Assembly (NCBI RefSeq): GCF_029868385.1
Contig: NZ_JARWNX010000043.1
Span: 186,001 to 250,000 of the forward strand
DNA length: 64,000 nt
Direction: 5' to 3'
Source: Nocardia cyriacigeorgica
Lineage (GTDB): Bacteria > Actinomycetota > Actinomycetes > Mycobacteriales > Mycobacteriaceae
Numbering within the stretch: position 1 is the first letter of the stretch; each line of letters begins with the position of its first letter. Made by a program: the position numbers and the translations under genes. The notes below the pieces were generated by a model. It saw only the letters and a list, made by a program, of their open reading frames with translations, made no database searches and was not told the DNA's origin. This document shows positions 9,641 to 18,059 of the stretch, in pieces.

Positions 9641-10432
9641 ATGAGCATGCTGTCGGCAAACTCCGCGCGGCGATCGCGCGGAGCGCAGGGTCGGCGTTCG
9701 TCCCGGGTGGTGCGGCGGGTTCGGCGGGGCAGGGCGCGCGGGGACGTCACGGCGGGTGCGGGTGCCAGGCGTTCGGGAATCGGGCTGTGGCTGCTCGGCG
9801 CCGGTCTGGCGCTGTCGAGTCTGCGGCCGCGGCTGCCGTGGCGGATCGGCGCGCAGTCGGGCGTGCTGACCGGGTCGGCGCGGCGTGAGCTGTTGCTGCG
9901 CGGTACGCACGGCACGGCCACCGTGCTTGGTGTGCGACCGCGCCGCAGGGAGGCCGGGCACGTGTTCTGGGTGCGGGTGCAGCTCGACGGGGAGTTGCCC
10001 TACGAGACCAGAGTGCGCCAGCGCGTGCGTGAGGCGGACCTGGACCGGATGCGTCCGGGTGACGTGATCTTCTGCCGGGTCGATCCGGGTGATCGCGAGC
10101 GGGTGGTCCTGCACGTCTCGAACGACGCCGATCCGGGTCGGGTCGGCATCGCCAAGATCCTGTCCGACGGCCGCCGCGCCGAGGCGACGGTACTGGCCGC
10201 GACACCGATGGCGGCCGATTACTCCGGACGCGACGATCCGGTGCTTCGGCTCGACCTCGAGGTCCACGCGTGGGACGAACCGGCGCCGTGGCGCGTTCGG
10301 CTGGTGCAGCCGGTGCCGCTGGCCGCGATCGGGCTCATCGACCTCGGTAACCGGCTCGAGGTGGCGTTCTTCACCGTCGACCGCGGTGAATCGGTCGCCG
10401 TCGACTGGGCCGCCTCGCTGGGGGAGCGGTAG
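9641..10432 (+). CDS. Hypothetical protein with a duplicated domain
   Basis: A 263-residue protein I do not recognise. A very basic N-terminus (residues 9-35, rich in Arg) is followed by one possible membrane segment 'SGIGLWLLGAGLALSSL'. The rest is two related units of about 65-75 residues. The first runs from 'GTATVLGVRPRRREAGHVFW' to 'DVIFCRVDPGDRERVVL'; the second from 'AEATVLAATPMAADYSGRDD' to 'LEVAFFTVDRGESVAVDW'. Both have ATVL, a charged turn, a beta-rich middle and a VD..(E)S/R..V end, suggesting an internal duplication. ATG 9641 is the first start; an alternative ATG is two codons on. It converges on citA. Confidence 0.7.
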   Translation: MSMLSANSARRSRGAQGRRSSRVVRRVRRGRARGDVTAGAGARRSGIGLWLLGAGLALSSLRPRLPWRIGAQSGVLTGSARRELLLRGTHGTATVLGVRPRRREAGHVFWVRVQLDGELPYETRVRQRVREADLDRMRPGDVIFCRVDPGDRERVVLHVSNDADPGRVGIAKILSDGRRAEATVLAATPMAADYSGRDDPVLRLDLEVHAWDEPAPWRVRLVQPVPLAAIGLIDLGNRLEVAFFTVDRGESVAVDWAASLGER

Positions 10433-10482
10433 CCGGATGCGCACCGCCGAGACGGCGATACGCGGCGTGGGGGCAGCGGTAC

Positions 10483-10500
10483 CCGCCCGTGAACGGGCGG
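10483..10500. terminator. Hairpin between convergent genes
   Basis: CCGCCCG and CGGGCGG pair perfectly around a TGAA loop in the 70-bp space between the hypothetical gene and citA, 2 bp from the citA stop. It lacks a T-tract but is well placed to end both transcripts. Confidence 0.5.
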
Positions 10501-10502
10501 AA

Positions 10503-11630
10503 TCAGCTGTGCGCGATGGCCGCCCAGCCCGCGACCTCATCGGGCTTACGTGGGCCGGGACCGGTGTAGATGGCGGCCGGACGCACCAGCTTGCCGAGCC
10601 GCTTCTGTTCGAGGATGTGCGCGCACCAGCCGGCGGTCCGGCCGCAGGTGAACATGGCGGGCATCATATGGGCCGGCACCTCGGCGAAATCGAGGATGAC
10701 CGCTGCCCAGAACTCGACATTGGTCTCGATGGCGCGGTCGGGGCGACGCTCACGCAGTTCGGCCAGCGCGGCCTGCTCCAGCGCGGCGGCGACCTCGAAG
10801 CGCGGCGCGGCCAGCCGCTGCGCGGTACTGCGCAGCACCCTGGCGCGCGGGTCCTCGGCCCGGTACACCCGGTGTCCGAAGCCCATCAGCTTCTCTTTGC
10901 GGTCGAGGATGCCTTTGACCAGTGCGCGGGCATCGCCGGTGCGCTCGACCTCTTCGATCATCGGCAGCACGCGCGCCGGGGCCCCGCCGTGCAGCGGTCC
11001 CGACATGGCGCCGATCGCGCCCGACAGCGCGGCGGCCACATCCGCGCCGGTGGAGGCGATCACCCGGGCGGTGAAGGTCGAGGCGTTCATCCCGTGTTCG
11101 GCGGCCGAGACCCAGTAGGCGTCGATGGCCTCGGTGTGCCGCGGGTCCGGGTCGCCCTTCCAGCGGGTCATGAACCGCTCGGTGACGGTGGTGCACTCGT
11201 CGATCTTCTGCTGCGGGACCGCGGGCTGATAGATACCGCGCGCGGACTGCGCGACATAGGACAGCGCCATCACCGAGGCGCGCGCCAGGTTCTCCCGTGC
11301 GGTCGCGTCATCGATGTCGAGCAGCGGCTCGTAGCCCCAGATCGGGGCGAGCATGGCCAGGCCGGCCTGTACGTCGACCCGGACGTCACCGGTGTGCACC
11401 GGCAGCGGGAACGGTTCGGCGGGCGGCAGGCCGTGACCGAACTCACCGTCGACCAGCAGCGCCCAGGCGTCGCCGAAGGTCACCCGATTGGCGACCAGAT
11501 CTTCGATATCCACCCCGCGGTATCGGAGAGCGCCGCCGTCTTTGTCGGGTTCGGCGATATCGGTGGTGAATGCGACGACACCCTCGAGGCCGCTGACGAA
11601 GTCCGGGGGAACCGCAGGGCTGGTAGTCAT
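10503..11630 (-). CDS. citA: Citrate synthase 2
   Basis: A 375-residue citrate synthase, the shorter type found beside gltA in mycobacteria (Rv0889c). It condenses oxaloacetate and acetyl-CoA. Active-site regions are 'AAEHGMNAS' (H179), 'GPLHGGAPARV' (H214) and 'LMGFGHRVYRAEDPRA' (H253). The position of the usual catalytic aspartate reads 'TNVEFWAAVIL', with Glu at 306. ATG 11630 is preceded by a GAGGAG site and gives the right length, so the 15-codon longer frame is not used. A second citrate synthase lies 2.4 kb away; their division of labour (citrate versus methylcitrate) cannot be told here. Confidence 0.92.
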   Translation of the reverse strand: MTTSPAVPPDFVSGLEGVVAFTTDIAEPDKDGGALRYRGVDIEDLVANRVTFGDAWALLVDGEFGHGLPPAEPFPLPVHTGDVRVDVQAGLAMLAPIWGYEPLLDIDDATARENLARASVMALSYVAQSARGIYQPAVPQQKIDECTTVTERFMTRWKGDPDPRHTEAIDAYWVSAAEHGMNASTFTARVIASTGADVAAALSGAIGAMSGPLHGGAPARVLPMIEEVERTGDARALVKGILDRKEKLMGFGHRVYRAEDPRARVLRSTAQRLAAPRFEVAAALEQAALAELRERRPDRAIETNVEFWAAVILDFAEVPAHMMPAMFTCGRTAGWCAHILEQKRLGKLVRPAAIYTGPGPRKPDEVAGWAAIAHS

Positions 11631-11742
11631 GTGGTGACTCTCCTCGCACGTCGGGTCGCATGGCTCGCGGTGCACGGCGATCGCGGCACATGCCGATCAC
11701 CAAAACCTTAGCCCCTTGCTACTGCGGAGTAACGTCTGCCCC

Positions 11743-12462
11743 ATGCGTGACCTGGACAATTCCTACCCGGATCTCGCCGCCATGCGCGTCGAGTACGGCG
11801 GCGGCCCGTTCGACAGCGAAGGCGCGCCGGGTACCGGCGCACGCGATTCCGATCTCGACGAGACCTGGCTGGCCGGCGGCTGGGAGCCGCTACTGCGGCA
11901 TTGGATCGAACAGGCCACCGCGGTGGGCATCGCCGAACCGAACGCCATGGTCCTCGCCACCGTCGCGCTGGCCGCCGACGGCACACCGCGTCCGGTCGCG
12001 CGCACCGTGCTGTGCAAGGGGCTGTCCCCCGAAGGCGTGACCTTCTACACGAATTACGACTCCGCCAAAGGCACCCAGCTGGCGGCGGTGCCGTTCGCGG
12101 CGGCCACCTTCGTCTGGCCCGCACTCGGCAGGCAGGTGCATCTGCGCGGCCCGGTGCAGCGGGTCTCGGACGAGACCACCGGCGTGTATTGGCGCTCGCG
12201 CCCACGTGATTCGCAGCTGAGTGCATGGGCCTCGCATCAATCCAGGCCCATCGCTTCACGGGCCGAACTCGATCGCGCACTGGCCGAGACCACCGCGCGG
12301 TTCGCCGGCGTGGACGCGATCCCGGTGCCACCACACTGGGGCGGCTATCTGCTGCGACCCGATGAGGTGGAGTTCTGGCAGGGGCGACAGGGGCGGCTGC
12401 ACAATCGCATTCGGGTGGACGTCGACGGTGACCGGATGACGGTCCAGCGCCTGCAACCCTGA
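11743..12462 (+). CDS. pdxH: Pyridoxamine 5'-phosphate oxidase
   Basis: A 239-residue FMN enzyme that oxidises pyridoxamine/pyridoxine 5'-phosphate to PLP. Motifs: '[20 protein letters not shown]' and '[15 protein letters not shown]' (FMN binding), '[15 protein letters not shown]', '[16 protein letters not shown]', '[19 protein letters not shown]' and the C-terminal '[13 protein letters not shown]...RLQP'. Length is normal. ATG 11743 starts '[11 protein letters not shown]'; an upstream in-frame start would extend into the citA promoter. It is divergent from citA. The cofactor product is used by SerC and GadB, but that link is general. Confidence 0.93.
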   Translation: MRDLDNSYPDLAAMRVEYGGGPFDSEGAPGTGARDSDLDETWLAGGWEPLLRHWIEQATAVGIAEPNAMVLATVALAADGTPRPVARTVLCKGLSPEGVTFYTNYDSAKGTQLAAVPFAAATFVWPALGRQVHLRGPVQRVSDETTGVYWRSRPRDSQLSAWASHQSRPIASRAELDRALAETTARFAGVDAIPVPPHWGGYLLRPDEVEFWQGRQGRLHNRIRVDVDGDRMTVQRLQP

Positions 12463-12577
12463 TTCGGCCGACCCGGATTCGCGATATCGCCGGTCGCATG
12501 GCCGAGAAGTAATGCGTCCGATGATGTGATGAATAAGGCCTGGATCAATCGAGCCGCACTCGAATAATCTGCGCCTG

Positions 12578-13861
12578 GTGAGACTGCTCGCCGACACCAG
12601 GCCGCTGCGCGATCCGAACTATCGCCGACTGTGGACCTCCGGTGTCGTCACCACCATCGGAGCGCAACTGTCGGTGGTCGCGGTGCCGACCCAGATCTTC
12701 CAGCTCACCGGCAGTTCCGGCTACGTCGGTCTGGCCGGGCTGTTCGGGCTGGTCCCGCTGATCGTGTTCGGCCTGTGGGGCGGCGCGCTCGCCGATGTGA
12801 TGGACCGGCGCACGCTGATGCTCATCACCAATGCCGGTACCGGGCTCACCGCGCTCGCCTTCTGGTTCCAAGCCGCCGCGGGATTCGCCAACGTTTGGGT
12901 GGTGCTCGGTCTGTTCGCCGTGCAGCAGGCCTTCTTCGCGGTGAATCAGCCCACCCGCAGCGCGACCATTCCCCGGCTGCTGCCGGAAAGTCAGCTCGCC
13001 GCGGCCAATTCGCTGTCCATGACGGTCACCCAGTTCGGCGCCATCGCCGGACCGGTGCTCGCGGGCGCGCTCATCCCGCTGATCGGGCTGTCCACGCTGT
13101 ATCTGATCGACGCCATCGCCCTGCTGGTCACACTGTGGGCGGTATGGCGGCTGCCCTCGCTGCCGCCCACCGGTTCGGTGCGCCGCGCGGGCCTGCGCAC
13201 GGTCGTCGATGGGTTCGCCTATCTGGCCACCCAGCGGATACTGCTCGCCTCCTTCGCCGTCGACATCATCGCCATGGTGTTCGGCATGGCGCGGGCACTG
13301 TTCCCGCAGATCGCGCACGAGACGTTCGGCGATCCCGTCACCGGCGGGGTGGCACTCGGCCTGCTGTTCGCGTCCATGTCGGCGGGCGCCGTGCTCGGCG
13401 GGGTGTTCTCCGGCTGGATACCGCGGGTGCGACGGCAGGGGCTCGCGGTGGTCGTCTGCATCGTGCTGTGGGGTCTGGCCATGGTCGGATTCGGCGCAGC
13501 GGTCGGCTGTACCGGGCACGGGCTCAGCGTCACGGTGGGTCTGTGGATCGCGCTGGCCTGTTCGGCCTTCGGCGGTGCGGTGGACATGGTCTCGGCCGCC
13601 CTGCGGATGACGATGTTGCAGACCGTGGCAACCGACGAAATGCGTGGCAGGCTGCAAGGCGTATTCATCGTGGTGGTGGCCGGTGGCCCGCGGATCGGTG
13701 ATGTTGCGCACGGTTTTGCCGCGGCGAGCCTGGGTACCGCCGTCGCGGCGGCCGGCGGCGGAATCCTGGTGGTGGTCGGTGTAGTGCTCGCGGCACTGGC
13801 CTTTCCGGCCTTCGTCCGGTACCGCGTCGGCCGGTCAGAGGCCGAACCGGCGGTCGTATGA
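12578..13861 (+). CDS. MFS transporter, EntS-like
   Basis: A 427-residue major facilitator with about 12 membrane segments. The loop motif between segments 2 and 3 is 'GGALADVMDRRTLMLITN', and 'QQAFFAVNQPTRSATIPRLL' with 'AANSLSMTVTQFGAIAGP' are typical of the EntS/MFS_3 group that exports siderophores or drugs. GTG 12578 starts 'RLLADTRPLRDPNYRRLW', the usual N-terminus of this group. There is no adjacent siderophore gene, so the substrate is open. It follows pdxH by 115 bp. Confidence 0.86.
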   Translation: MRLLADTRPLRDPNYRRLWTSGVVTTIGAQLSVVAVPTQIFQLTGSSGYVGLAGLFGLVPLIVFGLWGGALADVMDRRTLMLITNAGTGLTALAFWFQAAAGFANVWVVLGLFAVQQAFFAVNQPTRSATIPRLLPESQLAAANSLSMTVTQFGAIAGPVLAGALIPLIGLSTLYLIDAIALLVTLWAVWRLPSLPPTGSVRRAGLRTVVDGFAYLATQRILLASFAVDIIAMVFGMARALFPQIAHETFGDPVTGGVALGLLFASMSAGAVLGGVFSGWIPRVRRQGLAVVVCIVLWGLAMVGFGAAVGCTGHGLSVTVGLWIALACSAFGGAVDMVSAALRMTMLQTVATDEMRGRLQGVFIVVVAGGPRIGDVAHGFAAASLGTAVAAAGGGILVVVGVVLAALAFPAFVRYRVGRSEAEPAVV

Positions 13862-14018
13862 GCGCGCGACCTCACCTTCGGCGCGAACGTTTGTGAGATC
13901 GTGCCGTGGGCACCCTCCCGACCGGGCCCGGCGACGCAGCGACTAGCGTCATGGTCAAGCGCACCGCCGTGCCGACCGCACCCGGTGCCGACGGTCATAG
14001 CCTGAGAGGGATCCTTCC

Positions 14019-15320
14019 GTGCCCGAGAATCACATCAACGACGCCAAGCCGGTTCTGACGTACCCCGGTGGCGAATACCCGATGACGATCGCCGATGCCT
14101 CCGAGGGCAATGACGGCATCGATCTGGGCAAGCTGCTGGCGAGCACGGGATATACGACCTACGACCCCGGCTTCGTCAACACCGCCTCCACCAAGTCGGC
14201 GATCACCTACATCGACGGTGAAGCGGGCATCCTGCGCTACCGCGGGTACCCGATCGACCAGCTGGCCGAGCGTTCGACCTTCATCGAGGTGAGCTACCTA
14301 CTCATCTACGGCGAGCTACCGACGCAGGCCCAGCTCGAATCGTTCACCGACAAGATCCGCCGCCACACCCTGCTGCACGAGGACCTCAAGCGGTTCTTCG
14401 ACGGCTTCCCGCGCAACGCGCACCCGATGCCCGTGCTCTCCTCGGCGGTCAACGCCCTGTCGGCCTACTACCAGGATTCGCTGGACCCGCGCGACCCCGA
14501 GCAGGTCGAGCTGTCCACCATCCGCCTGCTGGCCAAGCTGCCGACCATCGCGGCGTACTCGTACAAGAAGTCGGTCGGTCAGCCGTTCCTCTACCCGGAC
14601 AACTCGCTGAGCCTGGTGGAGAACTTCCTGCGGATGACCTTCGGGTTCCCGGCCGAGCCCTATGAGGTCGACCCGGAGATCGCCGCCGCGCTCGACATGC
14701 TGCTGATCCTGCACGCCGATCACGAGCAGAACTGCTCCACCTCGACCGTGCGTCTGGTGGGCTCCTCCGACGCCAACCTGTTCACCTCCGTCTCCGGTGG
14801 CATCAACGCGCTGTGGGGCCCGCTGCACGGCGGCGCCAACCAGGCCGTGCTGGAGATGCTCGACGACATCAAGGCGCAGGGCGGCGACGTCAAGGAATTC
14901 ATCCGCAAGGTCAAGAACAAGGAAGACGGCGTGAAGCTCATGGGCTTCGGGCACCGCGTCTACCGCAACTACGATCCGCGCGCCGCCATCGCCAAGAAGC
15001 ACGCCGACGCCATCCTGGCCAAGCTCGGCGGTGACGACGAGCTGTTCGATATCGCCAAGGCGCTGGAAGAGGCCGCCCTCACCGACGACTACTTCGTCGA
15101 GCGTCGCCTGTACCCGAACGTCGACTTCTACACCGGCGTCATCTACAAGGCCATGGGTTTCCCGACCCGCATGTTCACCGTGCTGTTCGCCATGGGCCGG
15201 CTGCCCGGCTGGATCGCGCACTGGCGGGAGATGCACAGCGAACCGCTGAAGATCGGCCGTCCGCGCCAGATCTACACCGGGTACGGCGCCCGCGATTACC
15301 ACGAGATCACCAACCGCTAG
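14019..15320 (+). CDS. gltA: Citrate synthase (type II)
   Basis: A 433-residue hexameric-type citrate synthase of the TCA cycle, like GltA2 of M. tuberculosis. The N-terminal extension ('VLTYPGGEYPMTIADASEGN') leads to the body 'ITYIDGEAGILRYRGYPI'. Active-site motifs are 'LILHADHEQNCSTST', 'ALWGPLHGGANQAV', 'LMGFGHRVYRNYDPRA' and 'YPNVDFYTGVIYKAMGF', with the catalytic aspartate present, unlike CitA. GTG 14019 has GAGAGGG 8 nt upstream. An FKBP gene follows after 40 nt, probably in the same transcript. Confidence 0.95.
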   Translation: MPENHINDAKPVLTYPGGEYPMTIADASEGNDGIDLGKLLASTGYTTYDPGFVNTASTKSAITYIDGEAGILRYRGYPIDQLAERSTFIEVSYLLIYGELPTQAQLESFTDKIRRHTLLHEDLKRFFDGFPRNAHPMPVLSSAVNALSAYYQDSLDPRDPEQVELSTIRLLAKLPTIAAYSYKKSVGQPFLYPDNSLSLVENFLRMTFGFPAEPYEVDPEIAAALDMLLILHADHEQNCSTSTVRLVGSSDANLFTSVSGGINALWGPLHGGANQAVLEMLDDIKAQGGDVKEFIRKVKNKEDGVKLMGFGHRVYRNYDPRAAIAKKHADAILAKLGGDDELFDIAKALEEAALTDDYFVERRLYPNVDFYTGVIYKAMGFPTRMFTVLFAMGRLPGWIAHWREMHSEPLKIGRPRQIYTGYGARDYHEITNR

Positions 15321-15360
15321 ATCCGACGAAGAGAACCCACATATCGAAGGGGATATGCGA

Positions 15361-15720
15361 ATGAGCAAGCCGGAGATCGAATTCCAGGCGGGGCCCGCGC
15401 CCACCGAACTGGTCATCAAGGACATCACCGTGGGTGACGGTGCGGAGGCGGTGCCCGGTGGCACCGTCGAGGTGCACTACGTGGGCGTCGAATTCGACAC
15501 CGGCGAGGAGTTCGATTCGTCGTGGAACCGCGGCGAATCCCTCACCTTTCCGCTGCGCGGCCTGATCCAGGGCTGGCAGGACGGCATCCCCGGAATGAAG
15601 GTCGGCGGTCGTCGCCAGCTCACCATCCCGCCGGAGCTGGCCTACGGTCCCGCCGGTGCGGGCCACAAGCTCTCCGGTAAGACCCTGGTCTTCGTGATCG
15701 ACCTGCTCGCCGCGCAGTAG
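15361..15720 (+). CDS. FKBP-type peptidyl-prolyl cis-trans isomerase
   Basis: A 119-residue single-domain FKBP that catalyses proline isomerisation in the cytosol (no signal peptide). Signature segments: 'VEVHYVGVEFDTGEEFDSSW', 'PLRGLIQGWQDGIPGMKVGG', 'LTIPPELAYGP' and 'LVFVIDLL'. Two ATGs are close; 15361 is chosen because GAAGGGGA (15346-15353) then has the right spacing, while ATG 15355 would sit on top of it. Probably co-transcribed with gltA; a strong terminator follows. Confidence 0.92.
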   Translation: MSKPEIEFQAGPAPTELVIKDITVGDGAEAVPGGTVEVHYVGVEFDTGEEFDSSWNRGESLTFPLRGLIQGWQDGIPGMKVGGRRQLTIPPELAYGPAGAGHKLSGKTLVFVIDLLAAQ

Positions 15721-15736
15721 GACCGACGGATACGAC

Positions 15737-15768
15737 AAGGCCCGCTTCTCCTCCGAGGAGCGGGCCTT
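15737..15768. terminator. Bidirectional terminator
   Basis: AAGGCCCGCT (15737-15746) and AGCGGGCCTT (15759-15768) are perfect 10-bp arms, with a T-rich run (TTCGTTCGTTT) after the right arm. It lies between the FKBP (+) and the MerR gene (-), 16 nt after the FKBP stop, and can serve both. Confidence 0.85.
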
Positions 15769-15781
15769 CGTTCGTTTCGCA

Positions 15782-16135
15782 CTATCCGGCGCTGTCGGCC
15801 AGTTCGGCCAGCTTTCTCCGCTTGTGGTCGAGTTCGGTGGCCTGCCGATCGAGGCGTTCGCCGATGGCATCGAGTTCGGCGCGCAAGGCCGGGCACATCT
15901 GTAGCTCTATGCCGTGCGCACCGGTCCGGACGCACTCCAGGTAGCGGCGGATCGTGGTCGTGCCGAGTCCGGCGGCGATCATCCGCCGGATCCGTTCGAC
16001 GGTATCCGCGGCGTCCGCGCCGTATCGCCGGTAGCCGTTGCCGTCCCGGTTCGGGACAAGCAGTCCGGCCTCCTCGTAGTGCCGCAATGCGCGGGTGCTG
16101 ACACCACAGCGTCGCGACAGCTCGCCGATCAGCAT
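15782..16135 (-). CDS. MerR-family transcriptional regulator
   Basis: A 117-residue MerR regulator: N-terminal winged helix 'IGELSRRCGVSTRALRHYEE' then 'AGLLVPNRDGNGYRRYGADA', and a C-terminal dimerisation helix from 'MCPALRAELDAIGERLDRQ'. One cysteine (in 'LQMCPALR') lies where metal or ligand groups often sit, but there is no metal-binding Cys set, so it is not a classical metal sensor. ATG 16135 is followed directly by the conserved start. Divergent from the serine hydrolase, with a MerR-type promoter in the 53-bp gap. Confidence 0.9.
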   Translation of the reverse strand: MLIGELSRRCGVSTRALRHYEEAGLLVPNRDGNGYRRYGADAADTVERIRRMIAAGLGTTTIRRYLECVRTGAHGIELQMCPALRAELDAIGERLDRQATELDHKRRKLAELADSAG

Positions 16136-16149
16136 GTTCCTCCTCCAGC

Positions 16150-16181
16150 TTGACCTTCACGCTGACGTGAAGCCCTACCGT
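16150..16181 (+). promoter_or_regulatory. MerR-type promoter and operator
   Basis: TTGACC (-35, 16150-16155) and TACCGT (-10, 16176-16181) are separated by an over-long 20-bp spacer. CTTCACG-CTGA-CGTGAAG (16155-16172) is a perfect 7-4-7 dyad within it. This is the classic MerR-controlled layout, in which the bound regulator twists the spacer. Transcription would start about at the hydrolase ATG (16189), giving a leaderless mRNA. Confidence 0.75.
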
Positions 16182-16188
16182 CACGAAC

Positions 16189-16773
16189 ATGACAGAGCTG
16201 CGTGACATTCCGGTGGTGCCCGCCCTCCGACGTGCCGTGATCGTGCATGGCTACGGCGCGACGCCCGACGACCATTGGTTCGGCTGGTTGGCACACGCGC
16301 TCGGGTCGTCCGGCATCGCCGCCGAGGTCCCCATGCTCCCGGAAGCCGATGCGCCGGACCGAACCCGATGGGCGTCCGTCATCGAGCGCACGGTGGGCAC
16401 CCCCGATGCCGCGACCGCGATCGTCGCGCACAGTCTCGGCGCGTTGACCGTGCTGCGGCATCTCGCCGGTCTGCCGCATCCATGGTCGCTCCGACGATTG
16501 GTGCTGGTGAGCGGCTTTCTCGAACCCCTGCCCGTCTTGCCCGAGTTGGACGAGTTCATCGAGGGCGGATGCGCGGTGGAAGGTGTGCGATCCTCGATCG
16601 GCGCGGTGACGGTCATCCGTTCCGACGACGACGAGATCGTGCCGACGGCGCATACGGACCGGCTGGCCGCCCGGCTCGGTGTCGAATCGGTCGTGGTCCC
16701 CGGTGCGGGGCATTTCCTGGCCGATGACGGCGTCACCGCGCTCGAGGCCGCACGGGTCGCGGTGCTCGGCTAG
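16189..16773 (+). CDS. RBBP9/YdeN-type serine hydrolase
   Basis: A 194-residue alpha/beta hydrolase of the small RBBP9/YdeN group. It has 'VIVHGYGATPDDHWFGWL' near the N-terminus, the nucleophile S82 in 'IVAHSLGAL', the acid in 'VIRSDDDEIVP' (about D148) and H175 in 'PGAGHFLADDG', so the triad is complete. No signal peptide, hence cytosolic. Natural substrates of this family are poorly known. The gene is probably the main target of the divergent MerR. Confidence 0.86.
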   Translation: MTELRDIPVVPALRRAVIVHGYGATPDDHWFGWLAHALGSSGIAAEVPMLPEADAPDRTRWASVIERTVGTPDAATAIVAHSLGALTVLRHLAGLPHPWSLRRLVLVSGFLEPLPVLPELDEFIEGGCAVEGVRSSIGAVTVIRSDDDEIVPTAHTDRLAARLGVESVVVPGAGHFLADDGVTALEAARVAVLG

Positions 16774-16795
16774 GTGCGGCCGGTCGCGGCGCCCC

Positions 16796-17962
16796 TCACT
16801 CGTGGACGATCTCGACCGGGTCGGTGAGTGCGAGCGCCACCGCGGATTGCTGGCTGGAACTGCGTGGGGGCAGCGTGGCGATGGCCTTACCGGTCCGCTC
16901 GTTCAGGGTGGTGGTGAGCCCCTGGAGCTGACCGATGCCGGTCTCGATCATGCCGATGGCGGCCAGCAGTTGGGTGCCGCCCTCATCGGCGTGCCGGGGC
17001 AGGGATTCGGCGAGCTGGGCGCCTTTGGTCAATTGGTCGCTCGCGCCGGTCAGCCGGGCCACCACGGTGCGCAGCAGGGTGCCGAGGTCGGTGTTCGGGT
17101 CCGTCGCGCCGCCGACCAGCGTGCCGAGCCCGGTGAGCTGAGAACCGACCTGACCGGAGACATCGCGCAGCCCCTGCAATTTGCCGATGACATCGGCCAC
17201 CTGCGGATCGTCGGCGAACGGCAGGCCGCGCAGCAGCGGAAGGATCTGATCGAGTCCCGAAGTCATCGTGTTCGCCGACTGCTGCACCTGCGCGATGGTC
17301 AGTCCGGTCGAATCCAATGCGGTGGCGAGTTGTTCGGCCTGTGCGGCGGCCCCGTCGACGGTGGTGTTCAGCAGTTCGATCGCCGAAGTCAACTGTGCGG
17401 AACCGTCTTTGGCCATATCCAGGAAGCCGAGCAGCTGATCGGCGCCCGCCGTGAACTGATCGGCGCCCGCTGCCGCCGCGTTCACCCCCGCATTGAGCAA
17501 CTGGGCGGTGAACTGCACACTCGTCATCTCCGATCTGGCCGCGGCGGTGGCCGATAGCGCCGCGTCCACACCCGCGGCGCCGATGTGCTGAGTCACCGTG
17601 GCCACGGCCCCGTTCACCAGCTCGGCGTCCGCGTCCGAATGCGTCGCCACCGTGACCTGCGCCCGCCGCGGTTGCGGCCCGGCCAGCGTGCCCATGGATT
17701 CGGTCAGATCGGCGGGCAGTGTGATGACGGCCGCGTAGTCGTCGCTCTCGACCGCCTCGGGCGCCACCACCGCCCATTCATAACCACCGGCCTGCTGCAC
17801 GGCCTCGACCACCCGCTCACCGGTCGGTCCGGAATCGACGTTCACCAACGCGATTCCGCTCGGCGCAGCAGAGGAACGCCCGCAAGCGGCGAACCCACCG
17901 ACCGCCCCGACCCCGACGATGACAGCAGCGAGAAGTGCCCAGCGGGCCCGTTTTCCGATCAC
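16796..17962 (-). CDS. Secreted Pip/YhgE-like ectodomain protein
   Basis: A 388-residue exported protein. The N-terminus 'VIGKRARWALLAAVIVGVGA' is a signal or anchor, with a cysteine soon after in 'GGFAACGRSS' that could be a lipidation site. The rest resembles the extracellular part of Pip/YhgE proteins: 'ALVNVDSGPTGERVVEAVQQ', 'YAAVITLPADLTESMGTL', repeated helical segments with GADQL and LDQIL, and an end 'LPPRSS...LALTDPVEIVHE'. The usual C-terminal membrane domain is absent. It could act as a tether or partner for another membrane protein; function unknown. GTG 17962 may be leaderless: a TACTGT -10-like box (complement of 17970-17975) is 7 bp upstream. It follows prrB on the same strand. 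Confidence 0.75.
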   Translation of the reverse strand: MIGKRARWALLAAVIVGVGAVGGFAACGRSSAAPSGIALVNVDSGPTGERVVEAVQQAGGYEWAVVAPEAVESDDYAAVITLPADLTESMGTLAGPQPRRAQVTVATHSDADAELVNGAVATVTQHIGAAGVDAALSATAAARSEMTSVQFTAQLLNAGVNAAAAGADQFTAGADQLLGFLDMAKDGSAQLTSAIELLNTTVDGAAAQAEQLATALDSTGLTIAQVQQSANTMTSGLDQILPLLRGLPFADDPQVADVIGKLQGLRDVSGQVGSQLTGLGTLVGGATDPNTDLGTLLRTVVARLTGASDQLTKGAQLAESLPRHADEGGTQLLAAIGMIETGIGQLQGLTTTLNERTGKAIATLPPRSSSQQSAVALALTDPVEIVHE

Positions 17963-18059
17963 TGCGACGACAGTAGATCCGCGTTATGTTGCCGCTGTTG
18001 GTAATTCTCTGAGGTTTCGGTAAGGACAGCGATCGGTGGTCGCCGGTAGATCCCGGCGG

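Noticed and set aside
12463..12577. Riboswitch or attenuator between pdxH and the MFS gene
   Set aside because: No paired structure or known motif could be made out by eye.
16136..16188. MerR metal-sensor (Cu/Zn) operon
   Set aside because: The regulator lacks the metal-binding cysteine set and the target is a serine hydrolase, not a metal pump.
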